Below, piece after piece: positions 42,813-51,190 of a stretch of DNA of 64,000 bases. Under the pieces are notes generated by a model, which saw only the letters and a program-made list of their open reading frames with translations, searched no databases and was not told the DNA's origin. Made by a program: the position numbers and the translations under genes. Each line of letters begins with the position of its first letter. Positions within the stretch are counted from its first letter, which is position 1. Source of the DNA: CADEDV01 sp964596345 (GTDB lineage: Bacteria > Bacteroidota > Bacteroidia > Chitinophagales > Chitinophagaceae); NCBI GenBank assembly GCA_964596345.1, contig CAZQSZ010000008.1, positions 186,001 through 250,000 on the forward strand. Reading direction: 5' to 3'.

Positions 42813-43445
42813 ATGAAACACCCCGGCAAATTCAGTGCATGCATTCCGGAACCCGGAATTAGTGAAGGATTATTATTTATCCCCGACATATCCGGCTTTA
42901 CACAACTGGTTCATTCCACCGATGCAATAACCGGGAAAATAATTACAGCGGAACTGCTGACAGCAATCATCACCCGGAATCAATTAAAGCTTGCTATAAG
43001 CGAAGTGGAGGGAGATGCAGTTTTGTTTTACCGGTACGGGACACCTCCTTCTTTGCAACAACTGGTACAGCAATTCAAAAAGATGGAAACAGCATTTAAT
43101 AGAAAACGAAACCAGTTAGAAAAAAGATTTGGTCTTACCATAGCTGTATCCCTGAAAGTAATTGCCCATTACGGTCAAATGACCCAATACCGGGTCGGCC
43201 GGTTTACAAAACTATATGGTGAAGTAGTGCTGGAAGCGCATCGCCTGCTGAAAAATGCGCTGCAAAGCGATAGCTATTTGCTGTTGTCTGACTCCTTACA
43301 CAGTAAAATTGTTATTGCAGATAATAAAATACTTCATAAAGATATCAGCTCCTCCCGGCAATGCGAATCATACAGGTCATTATCACAGTTATGCTATACC
43401 TGTTTCAATTTTACGGCAGAGCAAACCTTTAAAAAAGTGGCTTAA
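42813..43445 (+). CDS. DUF2652 (nucleotidyl cyclase-like) protein
   Basis: A 210-residue soluble protein. GLLFIPDISGFTQLVHSTD and the later ISEVEGDAVLFYRYG are the hallmark of DUF2652, whose fold resembles class III adenylate/guanylate cyclase domains: the first Asp sits at a metal-ligand-like site and EGDAV resembles the second metal Asp. Whether it is catalytic is not known. It carries its own promoter with an AraC-type repeat pair and may belong to the same regulon as the SDR gene. Length is normal for the family. Confidence 0.85.
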   Translation: MKHPGKFSACIPEPGISEGLLFIPDISGFTQLVHSTDAITGKIITAELLTAIITRNQLKLAISEVEGDAVLFYRYGTPPSLQQLVQQFKKMETAFNRKRNQLEKRFGLTIAVSLKVIAHYGQMTQYRVGRFTKLYGEVVLEAHRLLKNALQSDSYLLLSDSLHSKIVIADNKILHKDISSSRQCESYRSLSQLCYTCFNFTAEQTFKKVA

Positions 43446-43465
43446 TGAAACAACACGGTCTTTCC

Positions 43466-43521
43466 TCCCTCTCCTTTATCCTCAGCCTGGCGAAAGGCAA
43501 TAGAGAGGGTCGGGCTAAGAC
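43466..43521. repeat. Diverged copy of the GAGAGGG hairpin repeat
   Basis: CCCTCTCC is followed by a 31-base interval and then GAGAGGGTCGGGCTAAGAC. It resembles the neighbouring hairpin followed by GAGAGGGCCGGGTGAGGC, suggesting two diverged copies of one element. Confidence 0.4.
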
Positions 43522-43656
43522 AACCCTCAAACTTGCCTCCCATAGGGACGGCCCCAAACATCAAACTTCAAACCGCCTTCCCACTTTCGGTTTTCGATCT
43601 CGCTTTTTGTCATTCCACCCTGGAAGAAATCTTACAATCACAGGGTCTCCCCATCT

Positions 43657-43679
43657 CCCTCTCCATGCAATGGAGAGGG
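43657..43679. repeat. Palindromic hairpin repeat, CCCTCTCCAT/ATGGAGAGGG
   Basis: Arms CCCTCTCCAT (43657-43666) and ATGGAGAGGG (43670-43679) form a perfect 10-bp stem with a three-base loop, followed by CCGGGTGAGG. Extragenic palindromes of this wording are common in many bacterial genomes and can be REP-like. Confidence 0.6.
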
Positions 43680-44066
43680 CCGGGTGAGGCAAACCTCAAA
43701 CTCTCTCTCCCCACTTTCCATTTTCCATTCCCCTTCCTTCTTACTCCATAGCAAAGCCCTACCAAAGGCATGGATACTGTATGAGGAATGTATGAAATCA
43801 CATTATGTTAAGTACCCTGCCTCACCACTCATCCCCAAAATCCTCAATTCACCACCTTGAGGGATATAACAGGAGAAAAATTCTCACTACATTTGTCCCT
43901 CGTCAATTTTACGAATATGAAGATCTGCTAAGGTTCGACCCCATTGTAAATCAGAACCTGAATTTTACGGACACGAGCAACTTTCCTGTTGCAACACTGC
44001 TTTCCCTGTCTGTCAGTGGCAGGCAGTCACTTGTATTTTCATTGACCATTTTAATTATTACCAACC

Positions 44067-45488
44067 ATGTCGCAAACGACTACTACCAATAGGTTATCCT
44101 ATTTCTTTTCCCTCGTCAAACAATCCCTGCGGGGTGATGAACACGATTATACCAAAGGCAGCATCCGCTCTGCCATTGTGTTGCTGGCTATTCCTATGAT
44201 ACTGGAACTAAGCCTGGAATCGGTTTTTGCTGTAGTGGATATGTATTTTGTCAGCCACTTACCCAACAGCAAAAATGCCATTGCCACCGTCGGACTTACT
44301 GAATCCGTGATTTCACTGATCTACACGATTGCTATCGGTCTCAGTGTGGCAGCTACCGCCGTGGTGGCCCGGCGCATTGGTGAAAAGAACCCGGATGGCG
44401 CAGCCCATGCCGGGGCCCAGGCGATTGTTATTTCTATATTCGTGGCCCTTATTCTGGGTATTGCAGGTGTTATTTTCGCAGCCGATATTTTAAAGATCAT
44501 GGGAGCTGCCCCTGAAGTGGTGAAAGAAGGAACCATTTTTACCCGCATCATGATGGGAGGTTCATTAGTGATCATTTTATTATTTCTTATCAATGGGATC
44601 TTCAGGGGTGCCGGTGATGCCGCCATGGCCATGTGGAGCCTGTGGATTGCCAGTGGTATCAATATCATCTTATGCCCTCTGCTTATTTACGGGTACGGGC
44701 CTTTTCCTGAACTGGGGTTAAAGGGTGCCGCTATTGCCACTACCATCGGCCGGGGTGCTGGCGTGGTTTATCAATGTTATCATTTATTCGGAGGTAAGAA
44801 AATGATTAAGCTGAAACGGTCACACTTTAGTTGGGACCTGCCAGTGGTGAAAACATTATTCAATGTAGCCTGGCCTGCTACTTTCCAGTTTTTTATTCAA
44901 AGCGGAAGCTGGATCGTACTGGCCTGGCTGGTATCGCATACCGGCAGCACCGAAGCAAGTGCCGGGTACCAGGTGGCTATCAGGAATGTGGTATTTTTTA
45001 TATTGCCTGCCTGGGGATTGAGTAATGCTGCTGCCACCCTCGTAGGACAAAATCTCGGTGCACAACAACCAGAAAGAGCAGAGAAAAGTGTGATGCTGAC
45101 GGCCCGCTACAATGCCATTTTCATGGCAGGAGTGATGTTGCTGTTCCTGGTATTCGCCTCCCCGATCATCAGCATTTTTACCAAAGAACCTGAAGTGCAC
45201 CGCTATGGCACCAGTGCCCTGCAGATCATTGGCGCAGGATACATTTTTTATGGTATCGGCATGGTGATGATACAGGCCCTGAATGGTGCCGGTGATACCA
45301 AAACACCTACCTGGATCAATATTTTTGGTTTCTGGCTTTTCCAGATACCACTCGCCTGGTTACTGGCCAAAGAATTCGGTATGGGGCCCACCGGTGCTTT
45401 TATTGCCATACCGGCGGCAGAAACATTACTGGCATTAGCTGCCTGGTATTTTTTCAAAGCCGGTAAATGGAAACTGGTGAAACTATAA
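44067..45488 (+). CDS. MATE-family multidrug/toxin efflux transporter
   Basis: A 473-residue polytopic membrane protein with about 12 hydrophobic segments in two MATE halves. Family phrases include AIPMILELSLESVFAVVDMY near the start of half one, GIFRGAGDAAMAMW and LNGAGDTKTPTW in equivalent places of the two halves. Function: proton- or sodium-driven export of organic cations. The start at MSQTTTT fits. It ends before a strong terminator at 45499-45528, so it is a single-gene transcript. Confidence 0.95.
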   Translation: MSQTTTTNRLSYFFSLVKQSLRGDEHDYTKGSIRSAIVLLAIPMILELSLESVFAVVDMYFVSHLPNSKNAIATVGLTESVISLIYTIAIGLSVAATAVVARRIGEKNPDGAAHAGAQAIVISIFVALILGIAGVIFAADILKIMGAAPEVVKEGTIFTRIMMGGSLVIILLFLINGIFRGAGDAAMAMWSLWIASGINIILCPLLIYGYGPFPELGLKGAAIATTIGRGAGVVYQCYHLFGGKKMIKLKRSHFSWDLPVVKTLFNVAWPATFQFFIQSGSWIVLAWLVSHTGSTEASAGYQVAIRNVVFFILPAWGLSNAAATLVGQNLGAQQPERAEKSVMLTARYNAIFMAGVMLLFLVFASPIISIFTKEPEVHRYGTSALQIIGAGYIFYGIGMVMIQALNGAGDTKTPTWINIFGFWLFQIPLAWLLAKEFGMGPTGAFIAIPAAETLLALAAWYFFKAGKWKLVKL

Positions 45489-45498
45489 TGACACTGTA

Positions 45499-45528
45499 AA
45501 TAAGACCGGTCCGCTGATCGGTCTTATT
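45499..45528 (+). terminator. Terminator after the MATE gene
   Basis: AATAAGACCG (45499-45508) and CGGTCTTATT (45519-45528) are perfect 10-bp arms with a 10-base loop, followed by TATTTAATTT. Confidence 0.8.
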
Positions 45529-45557
45529 TATTTAATTTAGTTGTATATAATTACCGT

Positions 45558-46601
45558 ATGAGTGATACCATCAGCCAGAACCGGATCCGCCAGGTATTCT
45601 TTATCGTCATCCTGCTTTTACTCGGATTGTTATTATTCTTAGAGCTCTATTCTTTTTTACCCGCCGTATTGGGTGCAATGACCTTGTATATCTTAATGCA
45701 CCGCTGGATGTTCTTTCTAACCGAAAAAAAGAAATGGCGCAAAGGATGGACCGCTGCTTTACTGATGCTGCTTTCATTCATTGTGATCCTGCTCCCTGTT
45801 GGCTTGCTGGCCAATATGCTTTCTTCCAAAATCACCTATGCCGTGCAACATTCATCCGAACTGGTGGCAGCTCTCAAAAAACTGGTGATCAGCCTTGAGC
45901 AGCAGTTCGATATTACGATCACCAGCGAGGAAAATATCAACAAACTCGGCAATGCCATCACCGAAAGCCTGCCCCGTATCCTGGGTGCTACCTTTAATAC
46001 AGTGACCACTATCTTCTTCATGTACTTTATTCTTTATTTCATGCTGGTGAACGGCCGGTATATGGAAGACAGGTTATATGAATACATACCTCTTAAAGAT
46101 GAAAATGTAGATAAGGTCAGCAAAGAAGTCAATACAATGGTGGTATCAAATGCCATCGGCATTCCATTGATCGCTTTTGCACAGGGATTGGTGGGCCTGG
46201 TAGGCTATCTTATTATTGGTGTAAAAGAACCTTTCTTCTGGTTTGGTGTCACTTGTATTGCAGCCATGTTGCCGGTGGTGGGTGCTGCATTAGCTTATGT
46301 GCCTTTAGCTATCATCTTTTTTGCGGGTGAAGAAACCGGCCGCGGTATTGCCATGTTGATTTTTGGCTTTGGCATCATCGGAACAGTTGATAATGTCCTT
46401 CGCTTTACCTTATTGCGCAAACTGGGTGATGTGCATCCTCTGACTACTGTCTTTGGGGTCATCATTGGTCTCAACCTCTTTGGTTTTATTGGTTTAATAT
46501 TCGGACCCTTGCTTATCTCCTTATTCATATTACTTCTGAAGATCTATTCCAGCGAGTTTATTACCAAACAAAGAGATATCAATAAGATCCTGGAGAACTG
46601 A
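45558..46601 (+). CDS. AI-2E family transporter (PerM/YdiK-like)
   Basis: A 347-residue membrane protein with about seven to eight transmembrane segments. The family architecture is visible: two N-terminal TM pairs, a soluble central stretch (about 90-140, EQQFDITITSEENINKLG), then TTIFFMYFILYFMLVNGRYM, ALAYVPLAIIF and the C-terminal HPLTTVFGVIIGLNLFGFIG, a family signature. Members export quorum signal or act as Na+/H+ antiporters; the substrate here is unknown. Confidence 0.93.
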   Translation: MSDTISQNRIRQVFFIVILLLLGLLLFLELYSFLPAVLGAMTLYILMHRWMFFLTEKKKWRKGWTAALLMLLSFIVILLPVGLLANMLSSKITYAVQHSSELVAALKKLVISLEQQFDITITSEENINKLGNAITESLPRILGATFNTVTTIFFMYFILYFMLVNGRYMEDRLYEYIPLKDENVDKVSKEVNTMVVSNAIGIPLIAFAQGLVGLVGYLIIGVKEPFFWFGVTCIAAMLPVVGAALAYVPLAIIFFAGEETGRGIAMLIFGFGIIGTVDNVLRFTLLRKLGDVHPLTTVFGVIIGLNLFGFIGLIFGPLLISLFILLLKIYSSEFITKQRDINKILEN

Positions 46602-46764
46602 GCATTTCCCTGTAGTCATTTATTTACAAAACGAAGGCCTGTTAGTATTTTTCCCTGTATCATTTGATCGTTATCAGCGAATAATTACGCAAACAACTAT
46701 AAAACAGTAGTTTATTACTTGTATTTTTTAATAACGGATAATATTTTTATTCCCTGATCCGTTA

Positions 46765-47511
46765 ATGAATCCGAATCTGATACCCTTGAAAAAACTAGTA
46801 GTATCCATACCTGTTACCTTTCTGTTCCTGACCTTGTCATCTTTCACAGGTATACAACATGGCAGCAACGTAGCAGTGAATCTTCTACACACTTCCTTCT
46901 TATCAACTACTGAAAATACAGCAACGGTATTATACCAGTCACTAGAACTGGAAGTAAAAGGTTTATCCAAAGAAGCATTTGAATACGCCTGGAAAGGGTA
47001 TCAGAAATTGCTGGAAAATAAACAACTCAGCCATCCCGGTTATCTTACTATATGTGACTTCAGCCAGTCTTCTAAACAAAAAAGATTATACCTTATTGAT
47101 ATAAACAATGAGAAACTGGTCATGAATACCTGGGTGGCGCATGGACGCAACTCAGGATTGGACTATGCCACCCGGTTTTCTAATACACCTGAATCCCTGC
47201 AAAGCAGTCTTGGTTTTTATGTAACCAGGCAGACCTATACAGGTGAACATGGTTTATCCTTAAAAGTACAGGGATTAGAGCCCGGCTTTAATGATAAAGC
47301 CTTTCAACGGGCCATCGTCATTCATGGTGCTGATTATATCGGTGCGCAGCGAATGAACAACAGTTCATTCATGGGCCGCAGCTATGGCTGCCCTGCCGTT
47401 CCCAAAGAAGAAAGCGCAGCATTGATCAATACAATTAAAAACGGCACCTGCCTTTTTATCTATCACCCTTCTAAAAAATACCTGGATAACTCAAAAATAT
47501 TAAACGACTGA
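46765..47511 (+). CDS. YkuD-like murein L,D-transpeptidase family protein
   Basis: A 248-residue exported protein with an N-terminal hydrophobic segment (LVVSIPVTFLFLTLSSFTG). The catalytic domain (about 90-240) shows YLTICDFSQSSKQKRLYLID, the His motif IVIHGADYIG and the Cys motif SYGCPAVPKE (SxGCPA), the active-site Cys of L,D-transpeptidases of the YkuD_2 type. Role: peptidoglycan cross-link or lipoprotein attachment in the periplasm. It is transcribed towards the pxp operon and shares a bidirectional terminator with it. Confidence 0.92.
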   Translation: MNPNLIPLKKLVVSIPVTFLFLTLSSFTGIQHGSNVAVNLLHTSFLSTTENTATVLYQSLELEVKGLSKEAFEYAWKGYQKLLENKQLSHPGYLTICDFSQSSKQKRLYLIDINNEKLVMNTWVAHGRNSGLDYATRFSNTPESLQSSLGFYVTRQTYTGEHGLSLKVQGLEPGFNDKAFQRAIVIHGADYIGAQRMNNSSFMGRSYGCPAVPKEESAALINTIKNGTCLFIYHPSKKYLDNSKILND

Positions 47512-47541
47512 TTGGACACAACAACAAGGATGGATGATAAC

Positions 47542-47576
47542 AAAAAGCTCAACTCACCCTATGGTTGGGCTTTTTT
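47542..47576. terminator. Bidirectional terminator between the L,D-transpeptidase and the NRAMP-like gene
   Basis: AAAAAGCTCAAC pairs with GTTGGGCTTTTT (one T.G wobble) around a ten-base loop. A runs and T runs on both sides let it work in both directions between convergent genes. Confidence 0.8.
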
Positions 47577-47578
47577 GT

Positions 47579-48760
47579 TTACCATAGTTGGCCAACACTT
47601 TCTTCCAGCAGCATATATCCCATCCAGCTCATGATCAGCACAACGATCCAGCCGGTGACCTGCATCCATAACGGATGATGATACATCGTAAATAGTTTTT
47701 TCCGGGTAACTGCTGTCAGCATGATGGCCAAAGCAACCGGTAATAGTAAACCGTTCAATGCCCCTGCCGTTACCAGGATATAACCAGGCGCCTGTTTCAG
47801 CAGGAGAAAAATAATGGTGGAGATTATAATAAAAAAAGACACCAGCCAGCGCTGATTCTTAGCAAGAACAGGAGAAAATGTTTTCAGGAAAGAAACAGAC
47901 GTATAAGAAGCCCCGATCACCGAAGTAATAGCAGCCGCCCACATCACGATCCCGAAAAAGCTGTATCCTATTGTTCCGGCCGCATGCTGAAACACAGAAG
48001 CAGCAGGGTTTTTTTCACTCAATACTGCTCCGTTCCAAACAACACCCAATGCAGCCAAAAACAATACATATCGCATGATCGAAGTAATGACGATACCGGT
48101 TACCGCACTCCTGTTTACTTGTGCAATAGCTGCCACTCCCTTGACATTCGCATCCAGCAAACGATGGGCTCCCGCAAAACTGATATAGCCACCCACCGTT
48201 CCCCCTACCAGTGCCAGGATCATTTTGATGTTGATCTTTTCCGGCCAGAATGTATGCACCAGTGCTTTTGTTAGCGGCGGATGAGAAACAAAAGCAACAT
48301 AGACTGTCAACCCGATCATCGCCATGCCTGCAACCTTAACAAACCAATCAATAGCCTTACCGGCATCTTTTACCCAGAAGATGAATAAGGCAATGCTACA
48401 ACTGATAACAGCCCCCCATTTTGTATCAAGACCCGTTACCACTTCAAGACCTAAACCGCAGCCGGCTATATTGCCAATATTAAAAGCCAGGCCACCAAAA
48501 ACAACTAAGAAAGCTAACACATAACCAAGCCCGGGTAGTAATTCATTGGAAAGATCCTGTGCCCTTCTTTCACCCACAGTGATGATACGCCAGATATTTA
48601 ACTGGGCACCGATATCAAGTAATACAGAGACCAGGATGACAAAACCAAAACTCGTCAGCAACTGGCTGGTGAATAAACTGGTATTATTTAAAAAACCGGG
48701 GCCAATGGCAGAAGTGGCCATCAGGAATGCAGCACCCAGGATAGCAGAATTTTTTTTCAT
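47579..48760 (-). CDS. NRAMP-superfamily transporter of the YcsG type
   Basis: A 393-residue protein with about 11 transmembrane segments. The opening SAIGPGFLNNTSLF aligns with the GPG...DPGN region of NRAMP TM1, but the metal-coordinating DPGN is replaced by FLNN. Known: Bacillus YcsG lies with YcsF (PxpA) and KipI/KipA (PxpB/C) in one operon. Here it follows pxpA with a 4-base ATGA overlap. Inferred: it takes up 5-oxoproline, or a related compound or cation needed by the enzyme, rather than Mn/Fe. This proposal is from context and the missing motif. Confidence 0.88.
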   Translation of the reverse strand: MKKNSAILGAAFLMATSAIGPGFLNNTSLFTSQLLTSFGFVILVSVLLDIGAQLNIWRIITVGERRAQDLSNELLPGLGYVLAFLVVFGGLAFNIGNIAGCGLGLEVVTGLDTKWGAVISCSIALFIFWVKDAGKAIDWFVKVAGMAMIGLTVYVAFVSHPPLTKALVHTFWPEKINIKMILALVGGTVGGYISFAGAHRLLDANVKGVAAIAQVNRSAVTGIVITSIMRYVLFLAALGVVWNGAVLSEKNPAASVFQHAAGTIGYSFFGIVMWAAAITSVIGASYTSVSFLKTFSPVLAKNQRWLVSFFIIISTIIFLLLKQAPGYILVTAGALNGLLLPVALAIMLTAVTRKKLFTMYHHPLWMQVTGWIVVLIMSWMGYMLLEESVGQLW

Positions 48761-49476
48761 TCACTTGCAGTAAGAATCTGGTGAATAGCTTTTACGAACT
48801 CAACGGCATATTCACCATCGCCGTGAATACAGATCGTTTCGGCTGTCAATGGAATAACCTTTCCGTTGACGCTTGTAACCGTTCCTTCCTTTACCATTTG
48901 TAAAACCTGTGCGGTCATTTTATTGATATCCGTTATCAATGCATTATCCGCCGGCCGGGGAGTAAGAGAACCATCATCCTGGTAGGTACGGTCAGCAAAT
49001 ACTTCACTGGCTGTTTGTAAACCCAGTTTCCTGGCTTCACTGATCGAGTAACTTCCGCTCAGGCCAACAAGCACCAGGTCACTATTATAATTCTTGACGG
49101 CCTTTGCAATGATATGTGCTGTTTCAGCATTTTTGGCAGAGAGGTTATACAGGGCTCCGTGAGGTTTTACATGCCGCAGTTGTGTATCAAAAGAGGAAAG
49201 TACTTCATCAAGTATGATCAGTTGCTGAATAACCAGTTCATAGACTTCATCCGGAGTTAATTGCATTTCTTTACGGCCAAAATTCATCCTGTCTAAGAAA
49301 GAAGGATGCGCCCCAACCGCCACATTATTTGCTATACAATATTCGGCTGTCGCCCACATCGTATCCGTATCACCGGCATGATAGCCGCAGGCAATATTAG
49401 CAGATGTAATAAACGGTATGATCGTCTGATCATTACCTATTCCTTCACCCAGGTCACAATTGATATCAATACGCAT
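48757..49476 (-). CDS. pxpA: 5-oxoprolinase subunit PxpA (LamB/YcsF family)
   Basis: A 239-residue protein if begun at MRIDINCDLGEG, the highly conserved family start; a longer frame from 49509 only adds a non-family N terminus. Motifs: CDLGEG, ITSANIACGYHAGD, VAVGAHPSF, VKPHGALYN and the C-terminal ICIHGDG. Role: with PxpB and PxpC hydrolyses 5-oxoproline (pyroglutamate) to glutamate using ATP. The gene overlaps the end of pxpC by 11 bases and the start of the transporter gene by 4 bases. Confidence 0.96.
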   Translation of the reverse strand: MRIDINCDLGEGIGNDQTIIPFITSANIACGYHAGDTDTMWATAEYCIANNVAVGAHPSFLDRMNFGRKEMQLTPDEVYELVIQQLIILDEVLSSFDTQLRHVKPHGALYNLSAKNAETAHIIAKAVKNYNSDLVLVGLSGSYSISEARKLGLQTASEVFADRTYQDDGSLTPRPADNALITDINKMTAQVLQMVKEGTVTSVNGKVIPLTAETICIHGDGEYAVEFVKAIHQILTASE

Positions 49477-50458
49477 GCAGTAATTGTTCGAGTTTAAATT
49501 GACAGGCATTTTGCAGTTGCAATAAATGTTGTTCCTGTTGCACTAATAAAGCTTCCGCCGTTTCAATATTGGTAACCCGGAAACGGATAGCCTCCCCCGG
49601 TTTTAGCTGTGCCAGCCGGGAATGACAGGCCGTGATCACATGTGCCACTCTCGGGTAACCACCGGCGGTCTGGTGATCCGCCATCAATACGATCAGCTGA
49701 CCATCAGGTAATAATTGCACTGTACCAAAGTTGACCGGCGAGGAAATAATCTCCTCCTGCACCACACTTAACAACGGATCACTTTGTAACCGGTAACCCA
49801 TCCGGTCAGATTGGGGCGTGATGTAAAAAGGATGTTGCAACAATTTCTCTTTTGAAATATCCGTCAACCTGTCCCATTCATTGCCCGGGAGGATCAAGAT
49901 GTCTTTTTCCATCCATCCTCTCCAGTTATCATCTGCCTTCCAGGGCAGCACCTGGAATTCTTTCTGGCCGATCAGCGGGCAAAGGTCTTTTGTTGATTTC
50001 AGTGCAATCTCATCGTCCTTTTGCAGGGCTCTTCCATGAAATCCGCCAACAGCCGCTTTCAGATGGGTGCTGTAACTATTCAACCATTGCTGGACATCCA
50101 ATCCTCCATGAACAGCGAGGTAAGCCCTGGCTCCATCTTTTATACCATGAAACTGAAGTATGCTGAACTTACTTAATAAAATGGGTTGGTTTACCGGTAC
50201 CTCTTCGCCATTTACACTGGCGATAAAATCAGCACCACTGACAGCGATCAGTGCGGGCAGTTCAAAGAAAAAGGCAGCAGCCGGAAAATGTAATTCGATC
50301 ACTGCTTCCTGCTGATCATTACCAACCAGTATATTGGCTATCCTGGCGGCAAAGGTATCCATGGCTCCGCCCGGGTTGATACCCAGATCCTGCCCGCCAT
50401 AGCGGCCTGTATCCTGTACAGTATCCAATATACCTGCTTTAATAATTCGCAAATTCAT
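49466..50458 (-). CDS. pxpC: 5-oxoprolinase subunit PxpC (KipA family, biotin-dependent carboxyltransferase-like)
   Basis: A 330-residue protein when begun at MNLRIIKAGILDTVQDTGR, the conserved start; a longer frame from 50530 would overlap pxpB by 92 bases and is unlikely. Motifs: LDTVQDTGRYGG, NPGGAMDTFAARIAN, PQSDRMGYRL, ADHQTAGGYPRVAHVI. The latter two are typical of KipA/urea amidolyase carboxyltransferase domain 2. It forms the PxpBC complex. Overlaps pxpB by 20 bases and pxpA by 11 bases, showing tight translational coupling. Confidence 0.95.
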   Translation of the reverse strand: MNLRIIKAGILDTVQDTGRYGGQDLGINPGGAMDTFAARIANILVGNDQQEAVIELHFPAAAFFFELPALIAVSGADFIASVNGEEVPVNQPILLSKFSILQFHGIKDGARAYLAVHGGLDVQQWLNSYSTHLKAAVGGFHGRALQKDDEIALKSTKDLCPLIGQKEFQVLPWKADDNWRGWMEKDILILPGNEWDRLTDISKEKLLQHPFYITPQSDRMGYRLQSDPLLSVVQEEIISSPVNFGTVQLLPDGQLIVLMADHQTAGGYPRVAHVITACHSRLAQLKPGEAIRFRVTNIETAEALLVQQEQHLLQLQNACQFKLEQLLHAY

Positions 50459-51149
50459 TTTTGGAAATTGAAATGAATTGAACCTGGTCTCCTGCTTTGA
50501 AAAAAGCAGGTTCTTCTTTTTTAGCATCAAATAATTTCAATGGCGTTCTGCCAATGATCTGCCAACCACCCGGTGATGCTAAGGGGTAGATGCCGGTTTG
50601 TCTTCCGGCAATACCAACACTGCCTGCCACTACATTCACCGGCTGTGGTTTTCTTGCTATTGAAATTTTTTCATCCACCTGGCCCATATAACTAAACCCT
50701 GGCAGGAACCCCAGCATATAAACACGATAAGTGGTGGCAGTATGCCGTTGAATAATTTCTTCTACACTTATATTATTAGTTGCTGACAATTCCTTTATAT
50801 CAGGTGCAAATTCATACGAATAGCACACTGGTATGGTCAGCAGTCTTTCCGTTGCTTCATTGTTGATCACCGGCTGTGCCAGTAGTTGCTCTACCTGGTT
50901 CTTCATCCGGTTGTATGCCGTAGTTGCTATTACCTGCTTCTTCAACACTTCCGGCGGATGATAATAAACGGCTAATGAACTATAAGCCGGGACCACTTCA
51001 ACGACACCAGGTAAATTTGCATTTTTTAATTGTGCAAACCTCGCCATCACTTCTTTGTTGATTGGTTCATCAACAAGATTCCCGTAATCAATTACCAGGG
51101 CAGTGTCGCCAATCGGAAAAATACGGTATGCAGGAATTACGTAGTTCAT
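50439..51149 (-). CDS. pxpB: 5-oxoprolinase subunit PxpB (KipI family)
   Basis: A 236-residue protein, first gene of the pxpBCA-transporter operon. Motifs: IFPIGDTALVIDYGN, CYSYEFAPDI, YRVYMLGFLPGFSYMGQVDE and RTPLKLFDA, as in KipI/PxpB proteins (allophanate hydrolase subunit 1 family). Role: with PxpC forms the ATP-using part of 5-oxoprolinase. The gene starts 41 bases from a divergent radical SAM gene, so its promoter is very compact. Confidence 0.95.
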   Translation of the reverse strand: MNYVIPAYRIFPIGDTALVIDYGNLVDEPINKEVMARFAQLKNANLPGVVEVVPAYSSLAVYYHPPEVLKKQVIATTAYNRMKNQVEQLLAQPVINNEATERLLTIPVCYSYEFAPDIKELSATNNISVEEIIQRHTATTYRVYMLGFLPGFSYMGQVDEKISIARKPQPVNVVAGSVGIAGRQTGIYPLASPGGWQIIGRTPLKLFDAKKEEPAFFKAGDQVQFISISKNEFANY

Positions 51150-51190
51150 ACATTAATGATTTGAAGATACCAACTTAACTTTACTCCCTG

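Larger units (their letters stand above)
43446..44066 (+). other. Non-coding stretch with hairpin repeats
   Basis: About 620 bases with no credible gene. Small open frames here have no family resemblance and cross the repeats. It contains a perfect hairpin at 43657-43679 and a diverged relative around 43466-43521. The right end presumably carries the promoter of the MATE gene, though no clear TAnnTTTG was found. Confidence 0.6.

Noticed and set aside
43445..44092. Small plus-strand open frames in the 43.4-44.1 kb gap
   Set aside because: They run through hairpin repeats, have low-complexity composition and match no family.
47579..48760. Assignment as a metal-ion importer (MntH)
   Set aside because: The DPGN motif is absent and the gene is embedded in the 5-oxoprolinase operon, so a plain MntH label would be misleading.
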